From: Kamptonema formosum PCC 6407
GTDB lineage: Bacteria; Cyanobacteriota; Cyanobacteriia; Cyanobacteriales; Microcoleaceae
Reading direction: 5' to 3'
Assembly: GCF_000332155.1 (NCBI RefSeq)
Contig: NZ_KB235904.1
Location: 1,758,721-1,822,720, forward strand
DNA: 64,000 bases
The notes below the pieces were generated by a model that was not told the DNA's origin, searched no databases, and worked only from the letters and a program-made list of their open reading frames with translations. Of the stretch, positions 8,668-17,367 are shown in pieces. The stretch's first letter is position 1. Every line of letters starts with the position of its first letter. Made by a program: the position numbers and the translations under genes.

Positions 8668-9639
8668 TTAAGTTGACTCAGAATTAACTCCCCAAAATTG
8701 AGAATTGTCCGCTCGTAAATCGAATAAGTGCAGGCCAAATTGTTCGGAAATTTCCTCACATACCTTCAGACCTCTCACACTACTACCATGAGAATCCAGC
8801 AAAGGTGAGAAGACTGCGATCCCCATTTTATGAGGAGCAACGGCGATAATTCCCCCAGAAACGCCGCTTTTGGCGGGAAGCCCGACTGTATAAGCCCATT
8901 CACCAGCAAAATTATACATACCGCAAGTGTACATAATTGTTAAAATATTTCTCACATAGCGAGATTCAACGGCTCGTGCTTTGGAGATCGGATTGATGCC
9001 ACAATTAGCGAGGGTGGCGGCCATAACTGCTAAATCTTGGCAGTTAACCATGACGGAACATTGCTGAAAATAAAGGTCTAGAGCTTCGTCGATATTGGGT
9101 TCAATCATGCCAAAATTGAGCATGAGGTGTGCCATTGCGCGGTTGCGGTGTCCGGTGCTGCGTTCTGAGGTGAAAACAGACATATCTACGAATAAATCGC
9201 GACCGACGTAACGCTGGAACATATCTAACATTCGGTTGAGGCGTTCGGTGGGGTCTATGCCTTTGATTAAACTGGTAGTAGCGATCGCGCCTGCATTTAC
9301 CATTGGATTATAAGGCCGTTTTGAAACTTCATCTACTTGAATAGAATTAAAAGCATCTCCCGTAGGTTCAACACCAACTCTGGTTAAAACGTAATCTCGA
9401 CCGCGATCTTCTAAAGCCATTCCATAGACAAAAGCTTTAGAAATTGACTGAATTGTAAATAGTTGGTCGCAGTCACCAGCTTGATAAATTTGACCGTCTG
9501 CTGTAACGACACAAATACCAAACCAGTCAGGATTTGCCTTTACTAGTTCGGGAATGTAGTTAGCCAGTACACCCTCTTTTAGTGGCTGGAATTTCAGGTG
9601 TAATTCGTCGAGGAAGGTTTGAATCGGAGAATTTAACAA
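8668..9639 (-). CDS. glsA: Glutaminase A
   Basis: This is a serine-type glutaminase of the beta-lactamase-like fold that hydrolyses L-glutamine to glutamate and ammonia. The S-x-x-K catalytic motif is at Ser65-Ile-Ser-Lys68 (TIQSISKAF). Other family blocks are [13 protein letters not shown], the central [14 protein letters not shown] and the C-terminal [11 protein letters not shown]. At 323 residues it is a normal single-domain enzyme without the STAS or ankyrin extensions seen in some homologues. The protein is cytosolic. A complete MITE is inserted about 20 bases upstream of the start, so the promoter must lie within or beyond that element. Confidence 0.95.
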   Translation of the reverse strand: MLNSPIQTFLDELHLKFQPLKEGVLANYIPELVKANPDWFGICVVTADGQIYQAGDCDQLFTIQSISKAFVYGMALEDRGRDYVLTRVGVEPTGDAFNSIQVDEVSKRPYNPMVNAGAIATTSLIKGIDPTERLNRMLDMFQRYVGRDLFVDMSVFTSERSTGHRNRAMAHLMLNFGMIEPNIDEALDLYFQQCSVMVNCQDLAVMAATLANCGINPISKARAVESRYVRNILTIMYTCGMYNFAGEWAYTVGLPAKSGVSGGIIAVAPHKMGIAVFSPLLDSHGSSVRGLKVCEEISEQFGLHLFDLRADNSQFWGVNSEST

Positions 9640-9660
9640 GGTGGCGCTCCATATTAATCA

Positions 9661-9753
9661 TAGGACTTACGCATGAAGTACGAAAAATCGGGGTTTGGGA
9701 TTGCTTCGCTGGGTTCGCAATGACATAACGATCTTGTATCTGCGTAAGTCCTA
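9661..9753. mobile_element. Complete 93-bp MITE with target-site duplication
   Basis: The element has perfect 13-bp terminal inverted repeats (TAGGACTTACGCA at 9661-9673 and its complement at 9741-9753). It is flanked on both sides by the pentamer AATCA (9656-9660 and 9754-9758), which fits a target-site duplication. It has no coding capacity and would be moved by a transposase encoded elsewhere. The same terminal sequence AGGACTTACGCA recurs at 48393 and 59571. Confidence 0.75.
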
Positions 9754-9759
9754 AATCAT

Positions 9760-9882
9760 ATAGCAACCGCCAAGGCAATCAGAGCATACTTTGGCAATTG
9801 CTAAAACTATTGATTTTATTGTATTTTTCTTCTTCCTTCCTCCCTCTTCCTTCTTCCTTCTTCCTTCTTCCTTCTTCCTTCT
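9760..9882. repeat. ATAGCAACCG-type dispersed repeat plus CTTCTTC heptamer array
   Basis: The block starts ATAGCAACCGCCAAGGCAAT and continues to AAACTATTGATTTTATTG. Related blocks are at 24268, 44525 and 59533. It is followed from about 9829 by a 7-base tandem repeat (CTTCTTC frame, about six units), which runs into the stop codon of the next gene. Confidence 0.6.
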
Positions 9883-10747
9883 ATTCTGTTTGCTGCAACT
9901 GCTTGACAACATAAATTAACCGCTTGAGGTGAGGTTTCAAAACTTCTTGCTGCTCTTGTTCTAAACGGTTAATTTTGGCGGCGATCAGCGATAAATCTTC
10001 TCCAGTTTGGGGAGAGATAGTTTGCACATCATTCTGGAGAGTTGCGATCGCTTCTTGAATTAATAAAAACCTGGTATTTAAAACCTTCCAATCTTCTTGG
10101 GTGAGTGCATTTTCTGTCAAGTGTTTAGTCATGCTTTGCAGTTGCGCGATCGCTTCCCGGATCGGTTCTATATCTGCGGCTTCTGGGATCGATCGAGCTT
10201 GCACTTCCGCGCTTACTTGCTGTCGAACTTCGATCAAAGCTGATGCTACAATCTCTTGTAGAGAAGACACTGACTGACCCAGACTGAGAATCTGTTGCTC
10301 AAAATCTATAGAGTCAAAGTTTTCTGAACGAGGAATCGCCACAATTTGCTGGCGGAGAGACTCAATATCTGCTGATAATTGCTGGCGAAGTTTAACTACG
10401 ATCGCGACGGTTGTTCTTTCCATTTTCTCTAGCGATCGCCGCACTTCAGCAATTTCTGGATCTTGAGAAACCACCTTCTGCTGCTCAAAACGATAGCGGT
10501 TAGCAACAGAGAGGGAAAGCGCCAAAGTCAGGGGAGCCACCCCATAAAAAGCTTGACCCGAAAGCGCCACAGCTAGGGAACCGAGAGCAGATGCACCGAG
10601 AGAAGCATACTCAGCCAACTCCAGCCAGTGCCTTTTGTGAGAAGTTGGTCTCACTTTTGGGAGTGAGGGGTCGAGCTTCCGCACGGCTTTAGGAGTCATA
10701 GTGTCTTCCCGTCTTTGATAAACTTGTTGCGAGACTTGGGGGATCAT
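9881..10747 (-). CDS. Membrane-anchored coiled-coil protein, unknown function
   Basis: No family recognised with certainty. Residues about 40-85 contain two hydrophobic stretches (YASLGASALGSLAVALSG and VAPLTLALSLSVANRY) that could form a membrane hairpin. The remaining 190 residues are strongly heptad-like, rich in Gln/Glu/Leu (MERTTVAIVVKLRQQL, LRQQIVAI, INRLEQEQQEVL), and probably form a long coiled coil. Such architecture suits a scaffolding or envelope-associated protein. The stop codon sits at the edge of a heptamer repeat array, so the C-terminal end may be variable between strains. An internal ATG 16 codons in is an alternative start. Confidence 0.65.
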   Translation of the reverse strand: MIPQVSQQVYQRREDTMTPKAVRKLDPSLPKVRPTSHKRHWLELAEYASLGASALGSLAVALSGQAFYGVAPLTLALSLSVANRYRFEQQKVVSQDPEIAEVRRSLEKMERTTVAIVVKLRQQLSADIESLRQQIVAIPRSENFDSIDFEQQILSLGQSVSSLQEIVASALIEVRQQVSAEVQARSIPEAADIEPIREAIAQLQSMTKHLTENALTQEDWKVLNTRFLLIQEAIATLQNDVQTISPQTGEDLSLIAAKINRLEQEQQEVLKPHLKRLIYVVKQLQQTE

Positions 10748-10860
10748 CGGGTTCTATCCTTATTAACTCATATACTCGCTAGGGGTTAGCCCAAGAGTTT
10801 TTTGATTATTTTAATTTTGGCATGAGGCTTGACTACAGCTCGTTTAGCTTGTTTGGGACT

Positions 10861-11013
10861 TTAAGAGGATTTTACCACTTTTGCGATCGCATCTATAAAT
10901 TCCGCGCCTGGGCCAGACAGCCAGACTAGCACACCCTCCCCCGCCGCAAAATCCTGAGTGTAGCCATTGACAGAGTACTGCAAATAATCTAACTCCCGGA
11001 TACCCCTGACCAC
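10861..11013 (-). pseudogene. Gene remnant, about 50 codons
   Basis: A minus-strand frame ending at 10861 reads as plausible protein (VVRGIRELDYLQYSVN ... DFAAGEGVLVWLSGPG ... IDAIAKVVKSS). It continues open upstream past the GTG at 11013 for about 20 more codons, without an ATG or a ribosome site. This looks like the 3' end of a protein gene whose front was lost, or a very short gene starting at GTG. The family was not identified. Confidence 0.3.
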
Positions 11014-11147
11014 ACTATAGCGCGTGACTTTTGTTAACGAAGGAGAGGAGACGAGATGCGATCGCGCTTAACGCCAGCACAAACTAAAATAAAATGATAT
11101 GATATGATGTCAATTTCTGATACCAATTGAAAATCAGCACTTAAAAA

Positions 11148-11279
11148 ATGAACTCAAATAACAAATATCTTCACCAAATTCGCTCTATTTTCAGCATTAC
11201 TCTTTTTGTTGCTCTTGTATTAGGAGTAAGCTATTTAACAGTAAATTTTTTCATCCGCATAGTAGAAAAATTTGCCTAA
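11148..11279 (+). CDS. Possible small single-pass membrane protein, 43 aa
   Basis: The ORF is MNSNNKYLHQIRSIFS followed by one convincing transmembrane helix (ITLFVALVLGVSYLTVNFF) and a short charged tail (IRIVEKFA). The layout of polar head, hydrophobic helix and charged end is typical of small cyanobacterial membrane proteins. The upstream sequence lacks a good ribosome-binding site. It is the only plausible gene in the 700-base gap between 10748 and 11464. I do not recognise the family. Confidence 0.35.
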   Translation: MNSNNKYLHQIRSIFSITLFVALVLGVSYLTVNFFIRIVEKFA

Positions 11280-11464
11280 TTTCACCTTTTAACCGCAGAT
11301 AAATCCAACTCTGCACGGATAATTTTATACTCACCTGCTTGTATCTGCGGTTAAAAACTATAGCAAACCTAAGTCATTATTTATGATGATAATTTAAACC
11401 CATGAAGATTGCTTGAGTAAAATCTATTCTCACAATTCATCTAAAATTGCTATATTCCTTGAGT

Positions 11465-11758
11465 CTAATGCAAAAACTTCCGTACCTGATACTCACGAAC
11501 TTCAACAATCGGCATCTGCAAATCCCCCATCAATTGGTCGATTTCATCTATTTTATTTTGCGGAATAGACTTCCACTGTTCTCTAGTTTCCCAACGAATC
11601 ATAAATACGACCTCATTTCGCTCTGGATCTACCCATGTTTCTTTGCCTAGAAAACCAGGGAAGCTTCTTAATCCAGCCGTCCAAACTTCTTCGTCTCGCT
11701 GAATAAAAGCCTCACATTTTTCAGCAGGAACTCTAAATTTTAACCACTCAATTATCAT
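11465..11758 (-). CDS. TIGR03792-like ABM-fold protein
   Basis: The 97-residue product starts MIIEWLKFRVP and carries FPGFLGKETWVDPERNEVVFMIRWETREQWKSI as its core (central motif ETWVDP). This matches the cyanobacterial TIGR03792 group of small dimeric alpha-beta barrel (antibiotic-biosynthesis-monooxygenase-like) proteins. Substrate and reaction are unknown. The gene start abuts a heptamer repeat array, so its promoter must be inside or beyond about 110 bases of repeats. Confidence 0.75.
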   Translation of the reverse strand: MIIEWLKFRVPAEKCEAFIQRDEEVWTAGLRSFPGFLGKETWVDPERNEVVFMIRWETREQWKSIPQNKIDEIDQLMGDLQMPIVEVREYQVRKFLH

Positions 11759-11873
11759 TTGTTAGTTGTTAGTTGTTAGTTGTTAGTTGTTAGTTGTTAG
11801 TTGTTATTTACCAATTAGCAATTAGCAATTAGCAATTAGCAATTAGCAATTAGCAATTAGCAATTAGCAATTA
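11758..11873. repeat. Two adjacent heptamer tandem arrays
   Basis: About six to seven units of TTAGTTG (11758-11806) are followed by about eight units of AATTAGC (11812-11872). These are short tandemly repeated repetitive (STRR-like) sequences typical of filamentous cyanobacteria. The second array runs up to the stop codon of the histidine kinase gene. Confidence 0.85.
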
Positions 11874-12701
11874 CCTAAAAGGTATTGTAATCACAAATTG
11901 CGTACCCTGTCCAGGCTCAGAAAAACATTGCAACTCGCCGCCATGTTTCTCAACCACCAAATGGTGAGAAATAGATAGCCCCAAACCAGTACCTTTCCCA
12001 GTAGGCTTAGTAGTAAACAACGGGTCAAAAATGCAGCGGCGAACTTCCTCCGTCATACCCGGCCCATTGTCCTTAATTGCGATCGCCACCCCCCGATCAT
12101 TCACAACTTCAGTACGAATCTCAATTATATGGCTTAGCGGTGAGTTTTCTTTCCCACGTCTGCTACCATTAACTGTAAATCCCTCCTCCAAAGCATCAAT
12201 AGCATTAGTCAACAAGTGCATAAACACCTGATTTAGTTGCCCTGCATAACACTCAATGCGCGGCAATTTTCCATACTCCTTAATCAGAGAAATCCCCGGT
12301 CGTCCCGCCTTAGCTTGGAGTCTATTTTGCAAAATTAGCAGCGTACTATCTAAACCTTCGTGAATATCCACTGGCTTCATATCAGCTTCATCCAAACGGG
12401 AGAAATGGCGCAGACTTCTCACTACATCTCGGATACGTTCTGACCCCACTTTCATCGAATCCAGCAGCTTTGGCAAGTCTTTCTTCAAGAAATTCAAACC
12501 CATTTCTTCTTTTTCAGCTTCAATATTCTCCACCGGATTTGGATAGTGTCGATCGTAAAGTTCTACCAACCTAATCAAATCTTGAGTATAGTGACTTGCA
12601 TGAGTAAGATTGCCAGAAATGAAATTCACGGGATTATTAATTTCATGAGCAACACCTGCAACTAACTGTCCCAAAGAAGACATTTTTTCAGTCTGAATCA
12701 A
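11871..12701 (-). CDS. Histidine kinase catalytic part (separated from its PAS sensor part)
   Basis: This ORF carries only the phosphoacceptor and ATPase domains. The H-box is VAHEINNPVNF with His19. The N-box is LLTNAIDALEEG, the G1 box is IKDNGPGM and the G2 box is GTGLGLSISHH. It autophosphorylates on His19 and should pass the phosphate to an unidentified response regulator. The frame begins TTQLIQTEKMSSLGQ, which is normally the middle of a longer kinase linker, and a stop lies just upstream. Translation could start at TTG 12701 or at ATG 12683, which is 5 bases past the stop of the PAS ORF, so coupled synthesis is possible. The two ORFs together probably derive from one kinase gene. Confidence 0.8.
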   Translation of the reverse strand: MIQTEKMSSLGQLVAGVAHEINNPVNFISGNLTHASHYTQDLIRLVELYDRHYPNPVENIEAEKEEMGLNFLKKDLPKLLDSMKVGSERIRDVVRSLRHFSRLDEADMKPVDIHEGLDSTLLILQNRLQAKAGRPGISLIKEYGKLPRIECYAGQLNQVFMHLLTNAIDALEEGFTVNGSRRGKENSPLSHIIEIRTEVVNDRGVAIAIKDNGPGMTEEVRRCIFDPLFTTKPTGKGTGLGLSISHHLVVEKHGGELQCFSEPGQGTQFVITIPFR

Positions 12702-14169
12702 TTGAGTTGTTTACAGTCATTTCTGAAACCGTTGGCTGTCCTGCCAGTGCAGCTCGATATTGAGGCTCAACTTGTTCGCAAACTTCGGGAGGGAAAACTT
12801 CATAAAGAGTTCTGCCTTCCATTAACTCTTGAGAAAGACCAATTTTTTCTAATTCCGTCCCTTCAGCAAGAGTAAAGCGGAGGTCAGAATCAAATAAAAT
12901 TACCGCGCCATTAGGGAAATTCCTAGTCAATGCGCGATACTTTTCTTCAGACCGGCGCATGGCGGCTTCCATCCTTTTGCGCTCTGTAATTTCTAAACCG
13001 ACAAATACCGCAGCCCTACCTTGATGGTACTTCTGAGCGACGATTAAATAAGTGCGGGACACTCCTTTAACAGTAGCTGTTACTTCTTTAGAACTAGCCC
13101 AATCTGGACTAGCAAAAAACTCGTAAACTAAATCGTTAAATTTGGGGCTAGTCTCTAAAAACCCTACTTTTTGTCCGACAAAAGCATGGGTTGATAATTT
13201 GTAAGCAGCGGCTAAATGCTTGTTTACGCCTAAGTATCGCAAATCGGAACTTACCCAAGAAACCAATCCCGGTACAGCATCTAATACTGCTTGGAGTTGT
13301 TCTTTAGCATCTAAAAGTGCTGCCTGTGCTGCTTTGCGCTCGGTGATATCGCGGGCAAAGGCGCAGTGATACTCAATACCATTAAATTCTAAATAGTTGA
13401 CAGTTACTTCTACGGGAAAACTGCGACCCCGTTTGGTTTCGCGGCGAGATTCAAAGGTGAAGGAACCTTGTTGTTTGACTAAGTTCCAATGGTTTGGCCA
13501 TGTTTCTGCTGACAATTCGGGGTCAATGTCGTGAATGCTGAGTCGTAGCAGTTCTGAACGGGAGTATTGTAACGAATGGCAGGCGGCTTCGTTGACGTAG
13601 CAAAGTTGCCCGTTTGAGGTCATCCAGAAGACGGCATCGGCGGCGCGATCCATCGCAAATTGAGTTAGCTGTAGCGCTTCTTCTAGGTGCTTGCTCTCGG
13701 TGATGATTTCGGTGAAGAGTATCAGGCCGCCGATCGCACCGTCGCTGCTATACCAAGGCTGAAATACCCATTTCACCCACTCAATTTTGCCGTTGGGTAT
13801 GATGAAAGTTTCTGATTCGCACTCCGGGAGGATTCCTGCTAGGCAAGCTTGGGCGTTTTGCCACCAAGTATCGGGGAGGTTGGGGAAGAGTTCGGAATGA
13901 GAGCAGCCGATCGCATCGTAGCTGCTGTTGCCGTAATCTTTTTGCCACCGCCGAGAAACGGCTAGATAGCGCATTTCGCGGTCAACCATAGCAACGGCTG
14001 CGGGTATGTATTCTACAAATCGGCGAAATCTGTCCTCACTCTCAGACATGACCATCTCTGGAGGTTGGTTCGCAGTCAGGGTCTTCCCATTGGTGTAAGT
14101 CGCCAATACCGGAATTGTCGGCTGAGCTTGGTTTGTGTGCACTTTTGGGATGCCCTCCTTGTCGGTCAT
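12688..14169 (-). CDS. Multi-PAS sensor protein, front half of a split histidine kinase
   Basis: The protein contains four successive PAS/PAC units. They begin near FRRFVEYIPAAVAMVD, ALQLTQFAMDRAADAVFW, KEQLQAVLDAVPGLVSW and EEKYRALTRNFPNGAVILF, and the PAC parts carry ITESKHLEEA, ITERKAAQAA and ITERKRMEAA. The fourth PAS stops after QPTVSEMTV without its final strands or PAC motif and ends 10 residues later. The kinase domains follow in another frame. I infer a deletion plus frameshift that joined the last PAS to the kinase linker. No membrane segment is seen, so this is a cytoplasmic sensor; its ligand is unknown. Confidence 0.8.
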   Translation of the reverse strand: MTDKEGIPKVHTNQAQPTIPVLATYTNGKTLTANQPPEMVMSESEDRFRRFVEYIPAAVAMVDREMRYLAVSRRWQKDYGNSSYDAIGCSHSELFPNLPDTWWQNAQACLAGILPECESETFIIPNGKIEWVKWVFQPWYSSDGAIGGLILFTEIITESKHLEEALQLTQFAMDRAADAVFWMTSNGQLCYVNEAACHSLQYSRSELLRLSIHDIDPELSAETWPNHWNLVKQQGSFTFESRRETKRGRSFPVEVTVNYLEFNGIEYHCAFARDITERKAAQAALLDAKEQLQAVLDAVPGLVSWVSSDLRYLGVNKHLAAAYKLSTHAFVGQKVGFLETSPKFNDLVYEFFASPDWASSKEVTATVKGVSRTYLIVAQKYHQGRAAVFVGLEITERKRMEAAMRRSEEKYRALTRNFPNGAVILFDSDLRFTLAEGTELEKIGLSQELMEGRTLYEVFPPEVCEQVEPQYRAALAGQPTVSEMTVNNSIDSD

Positions 14170-14658
14170 GTTTAAAAATTATCTGGGATGTTAATTGAGA
14201 CACCCCAGCTTTCTCTGGTCACTGAGTTGATGGGTTTAACTTATAGGGGGTCTAACCCCTTATTAATAGCATCTCCGACATAAGCTTGTCTATGGATATT
14301 TGGTCTGATTTATCTCTCAAACCCGATGGCAATTGCCCTCGCCATCGTTGTCACCATCGAAATACTGAAAGCGAGCTCACTCGCCTTTGAGCAGTTACGC
14401 AGTTCGCGAACGCTTTTCCGGTGAATTAAGTAGAACTAAAGCCCATCAAAAATAGATTGTTGAAAATAAGCAGCAAAACAGGTCGGCAGATTTTCCCGTT
14501 CAGTGCTTGTTTGCAGCGTCGTCTGAGAAAACCGCCTAGATGCAACCTGATGTTTTTGCGCGTCGGCATTTACTGAGATCCTGAATTAAGACTCAAAACT
14601 CGAGAACCAAAGCTTCACAAAAATTCAGTAAATTTACTGGGAAAATAGCCCTCTTTAC
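14170..14658. other. Intergenic region without a recognised gene
   Basis: About 490 bases lie between two minus-strand genes. I see no ORF with coding character, no tandem repeat and no strong terminator. A weak inverted repeat (CGATGGCAATTGCC / CCATCG) lies near 14322-14360. The promoter of the PAS gene must be in the first part. Confidence 0.35.
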
Positions 14659-15876
14659 TCAGACAAATTTGTAGGTAAATTCACTGGTAAAATCGACCCT
14701 TCCCTTCCGTAAAACTGCTGGATCTAGTCTGTCAGTCGTATTGCACGTCATCAAAACTACGAGTTTTTGCTGAACTTGAATGCCATCTTCATCAATGACA
14801 CTCTGGTATAAGGTTCCGTCGAGTAAACTCAGAATGTGCTCGGTTTTACTATTGCGCTGAGCTGCGTCGCTGGCACGATTTTGTGCCAAATTATCAGCTT
14901 CATTAATAATAATACAAATTCGCTCCAAATAGCTAGGCGGTACGAAATTTTCTACAGCATCGTGATCCAAGATAAAAATTACATACCCCAAAGGCATTAG
15001 AATTTCCTTGGCTACAGCTTGCGTCCAGGCAGTTTTGCCAGTCCCTGGTTCTCCGCTGACGAGTACGGCCAATTGGCTGCGATCGAGTACCGCCTGCTGC
15101 ACTGTATCAGTAAAATTTTGGATATCAGGGGGAAATGTCCGAATTGGATATTGACTCTGAACTTGTCCAACCCGGCTTTTGTAACCACTGAGGATGACGG
15201 CCAGATTGTAAGTAGCTTTATTTACCATCGGCGCGATATCTTTCGACATCAAAGTATAGCGCCTGCGTCCGCGATCGTAGTCATCTATTTGCAGCCAGCA
15301 GGAGCGTTGCGGCCAAAAAGCATAAACAGTGCCTAAAACTTCCAGACGATCCCAGCTTACAAATCGCTCTGTTGGGTAATAAAAATGCCGCTCCATAAAG
15401 CACTGGGTAACGATTTCGGGCTTACCCAACAAAGTCAGAACCTTGAAAATTGTAATTTCCTGCAATTTGTTGAGAACGTAATCGATGGGAATACTATCGC
15501 GGCTCACTAATTGAGTAACAGGAGTTTCTATACTCAGAATGTCTTTGTACCGATAATCTGGGCCTAATGGTTGGGGGGTAATATAGTTCCAAAATTCGTC
15601 AATTTCATAGCGCGTGTTTTCAGAAAATACATTTAAAATATTTGCGAACCAACTATATTGATTGCGACCGAGAGCATCAGCGACATCGCTGGCGATATCC
15701 AGAGTTTTTTGAGTGAGTTCTAAGGGATCGTTAGCTGCTAAATGCAACAGGTAACTCAAGTTAAACTCTCTATATAATGGTCGCCAACCAGCGCCTAATA
15801 GCCCTCTACTTTGAGGGTTGTTTTGGAGGGAATTGTCTTGGCGATCGCTAAAGTATCCTGAACCCATTATTTCCAA
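14659..15876 (-). CDS. BCS1-like AAA ATPase with degenerate Walker B
   Basis: The N-terminal 250 residues match no family I know. The C-terminal part is a single AAA module. Walker A is GEPGTGKT at 275-282. The Walker B strand is ICIIINEAD, with Asn in place of the usual first Asp. Sensor 1 and the arginine region follow (VVLMTCNTTDRLDPAVLRKGRVD). The LDPAVLRKGRVD block is typical of BCS1-type and other classic AAA proteins that remodel or translocate substrates. The Asn may weaken but need not abolish ATP hydrolysis, because the catalytic Glu is kept. The protein ends right after the FTSEFTYKFV segment, so the usual small C-terminal lid is short or missing. Confidence 0.75.
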   Translation of the reverse strand: MEIMGSGYFSDRQDNSLQNNPQSRGLLGAGWRPLYREFNLSYLLHLAANDPLELTQKTLDIASDVADALGRNQYSWFANILNVFSENTRYEIDEFWNYITPQPLGPDYRYKDILSIETPVTQLVSRDSIPIDYVLNKLQEITIFKVLTLLGKPEIVTQCFMERHFYYPTERFVSWDRLEVLGTVYAFWPQRSCWLQIDDYDRGRRRYTLMSKDIAPMVNKATYNLAVILSGYKSRVGQVQSQYPIRTFPPDIQNFTDTVQQAVLDRSQLAVLVSGEPGTGKTAWTQAVAKEILMPLGYVIFILDHDAVENFVPPSYLERICIIINEADNLAQNRASDAAQRNSKTEHILSLLDGTLYQSVIDEDGIQVQQKLVVLMTCNTTDRLDPAVLRKGRVDFTSEFTYKFV

Positions 15877-15925
15877 TCCTCGGTACTAAATTTTAAAATT
15901 TAATATGACTTTCTCACCCTTCTTG

Positions 15926-15974
15926 GTAACGCCGCCCTCTGGATATTTTTTTACAGCTAGGGTGGCGGCCTTAC
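15926..15974. repeat. Palindromic repeat, GTAACGCC family
   Basis: GTAACGCCGCCCT faces AGGGTGGCGGCCTTAC across a T-rich centre containing GGATATTTTTTT. It is a relative of the elements at 6218 and 52042. Confidence 0.5.
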
Positions 15975-16084
15975 ACTATTAATCTGTCAGTAGTTGAATG
16001 CTGCGATTAGTAGAATATTTCTTTCCTTCGCGATATAGATTATGGCAGCCCCTAATCTACAAGGTGCGGGAGTAATTTTGTGGC

Positions 16085-16630
16085 TCAGGTTAGCTTTAGA
16101 TATTCAGGCGGAACGTACTCGACAAGCCAAACTCCATTTTCAGAACAGTAAAATGTATAACCTCGATCGTGCATTGCTTCTGCGGCGATAGTAAAAACTA
16201 CTGGTAAACCGTGCCTTGCTCCTACCTTTTGCGCTGTTTTTATATTAACAGATAGATGAACGTGGTGTCGCGACATTTTGCAAATTCCACTCTTGAGAAT
16301 AGACTCGACTGCGCCTTTTCCAGTTCCGTGATATAACACATCAGGAGGAACAGCAGGCTCTAATTGTAAATCAACTGTTATACTATGTCCTTGGTTAGCA
16401 CGAATTAGAGTACCTGTGGAGTCAAATGAGAAACGTTGTTTGTCGTTTTTTGCGACTACTTCTTTGAGTTCTGCCAGTTGAATAGGGAAATTGCGATCGC
16501 TGCTTGCAGCTAGGAGTCGATCGACAGCAACCCAGCCCCCAGGAGAGAGTTCTATGCCTAAGCGCTCTGGTGTGTGCCGAAGATGTCTACTGAGATATTT
16601 GCTGATTTTAACTAACCGAGAGTTATTCAT
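16085..16630 (-). CDS. kptA: RNA 2'-phosphotransferase
   Basis: This 181-residue protein fits the KptA/Tpt1 family, which transfers an internal RNA 2'-phosphate to NAD+ giving ADP-ribose 1'',2''-cyclic phosphate. The family's N-terminal winged-helix block is visible (LSRHLRHTPERLGIEL...GGWVAVDRLLAA). The catalytic-core signatures are also present (RFSFDSTGTLIRANQGHS, LYHGTGKGAVESIL, HVHLS and GYTFYCSENGVWLVEYVPPEYL). Arg, His and Arg residues expected in the active site are present. In yeast the enzyme finishes tRNA splicing; in bacteria its natural substrate is uncertain, perhaps RNA repaired after 2'-phosphate-generating ligation. No ligase gene is adjacent. Confidence 0.92.
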   Translation of the reverse strand: MNNSRLVKISKYLSRHLRHTPERLGIELSPGGWVAVDRLLAASSDRNFPIQLAELKEVVAKNDKQRFSFDSTGTLIRANQGHSITVDLQLEPAVPPDVLYHGTGKGAVESILKSGICKMSRHHVHLSVNIKTAQKVGARHGLPVVFTIAAEAMHDRGYTFYCSENGVWLVEYVPPEYLKLT

Positions 16631-16875
16631 ATATTGCTCTTCCTTCTCCCTTTAACCTTTCTGAAAAAAAGCAGAATTTCTTTGTGTAGTATTTGATATA
16701 CTACATGGTCTGTACGAAGGTGTCAAGAGCGGGGAGAAAGTTATTTGATTGAGTTTTATATTAAATTGTGAACGATCGCTTATTCCTTCAAGGCGAGGAG
16801 TTTTGTGCGAACATCCGCTTGGGAAAGCTGGAGTAAAATCTATCCGTAGGTTGAAGCAAGTCGCCAAGCCATCAG

Positions 16876-17094
16876 CTACCTACGGAGAATTGAAGTAATA
16901 ATTATAGTAATAGTAGCACTGGCAATCAGACTGAAAGCAAGTTGCACAACCCACTGTGTAGCTTTTTGATAGTTATCGAATTTGTCATTGGATCTCTCAA
17001 CATCAGTTGATAGCCTCTCAACATCAGTTGATAGCTTGTCTAGCTTTTCAATCACATTTACCAGTGTCGGGTCAGAGTTAGGATTAGTTGACAT
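16876..17094 (-). CDS. Small tail-anchored coiled-coil protein, 72 aa
   Basis: The first 45 residues are polar and heptad-like, with an internal duplication (LSTDVERLSTDVER). They are followed by one hydrophobic C-terminal helix (VVQLAFSLIASATITIIITSI) ending in Arg-Arg. The layout resembles small membrane-bound coiled-coil proteins of unknown function found near many bacterial genes. The start ATG at 17094 gives MSTNPNSDPTLVNVIEK. There is no clear operon partner. Confidence 0.6.
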   Translation of the reverse strand: MSTNPNSDPTLVNVIEKLDKLSTDVERLSTDVERSNDKFDNYQKATQWVVQLAFSLIASATITIIITSILRR

Positions 17095-17367
17095 AAAATC
17101 ATTTAAATAATGTCGTTAGGAGTGAAACTAAACAATCCCAGTTAATGGCAATTGCTGGGTCGATCGCCATGACTTGCAATATCTCTACTTGCTTAAATTC
17201 TAATTTTTCCATAAAATCATTAAAATACAAGCAAACTCAACATTATTGGCAAAGGCTCTAACCAAGTAAATTACAACTTTTAGTATTGAAAGTAGCGCCA
17301 TAATAGAGTAAAATCAAAGATTGTGACTTTTAACGCAATTTAAACAAGCTCGCCGGGAGGAATCGGG

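Noticed and set aside
16652..16867. Minus-strand ORF of 71 residues between kptA and the coiled-coil gene
   Set aside because: No domain, no ribosome site and a composition unlike protein; judged spurious.
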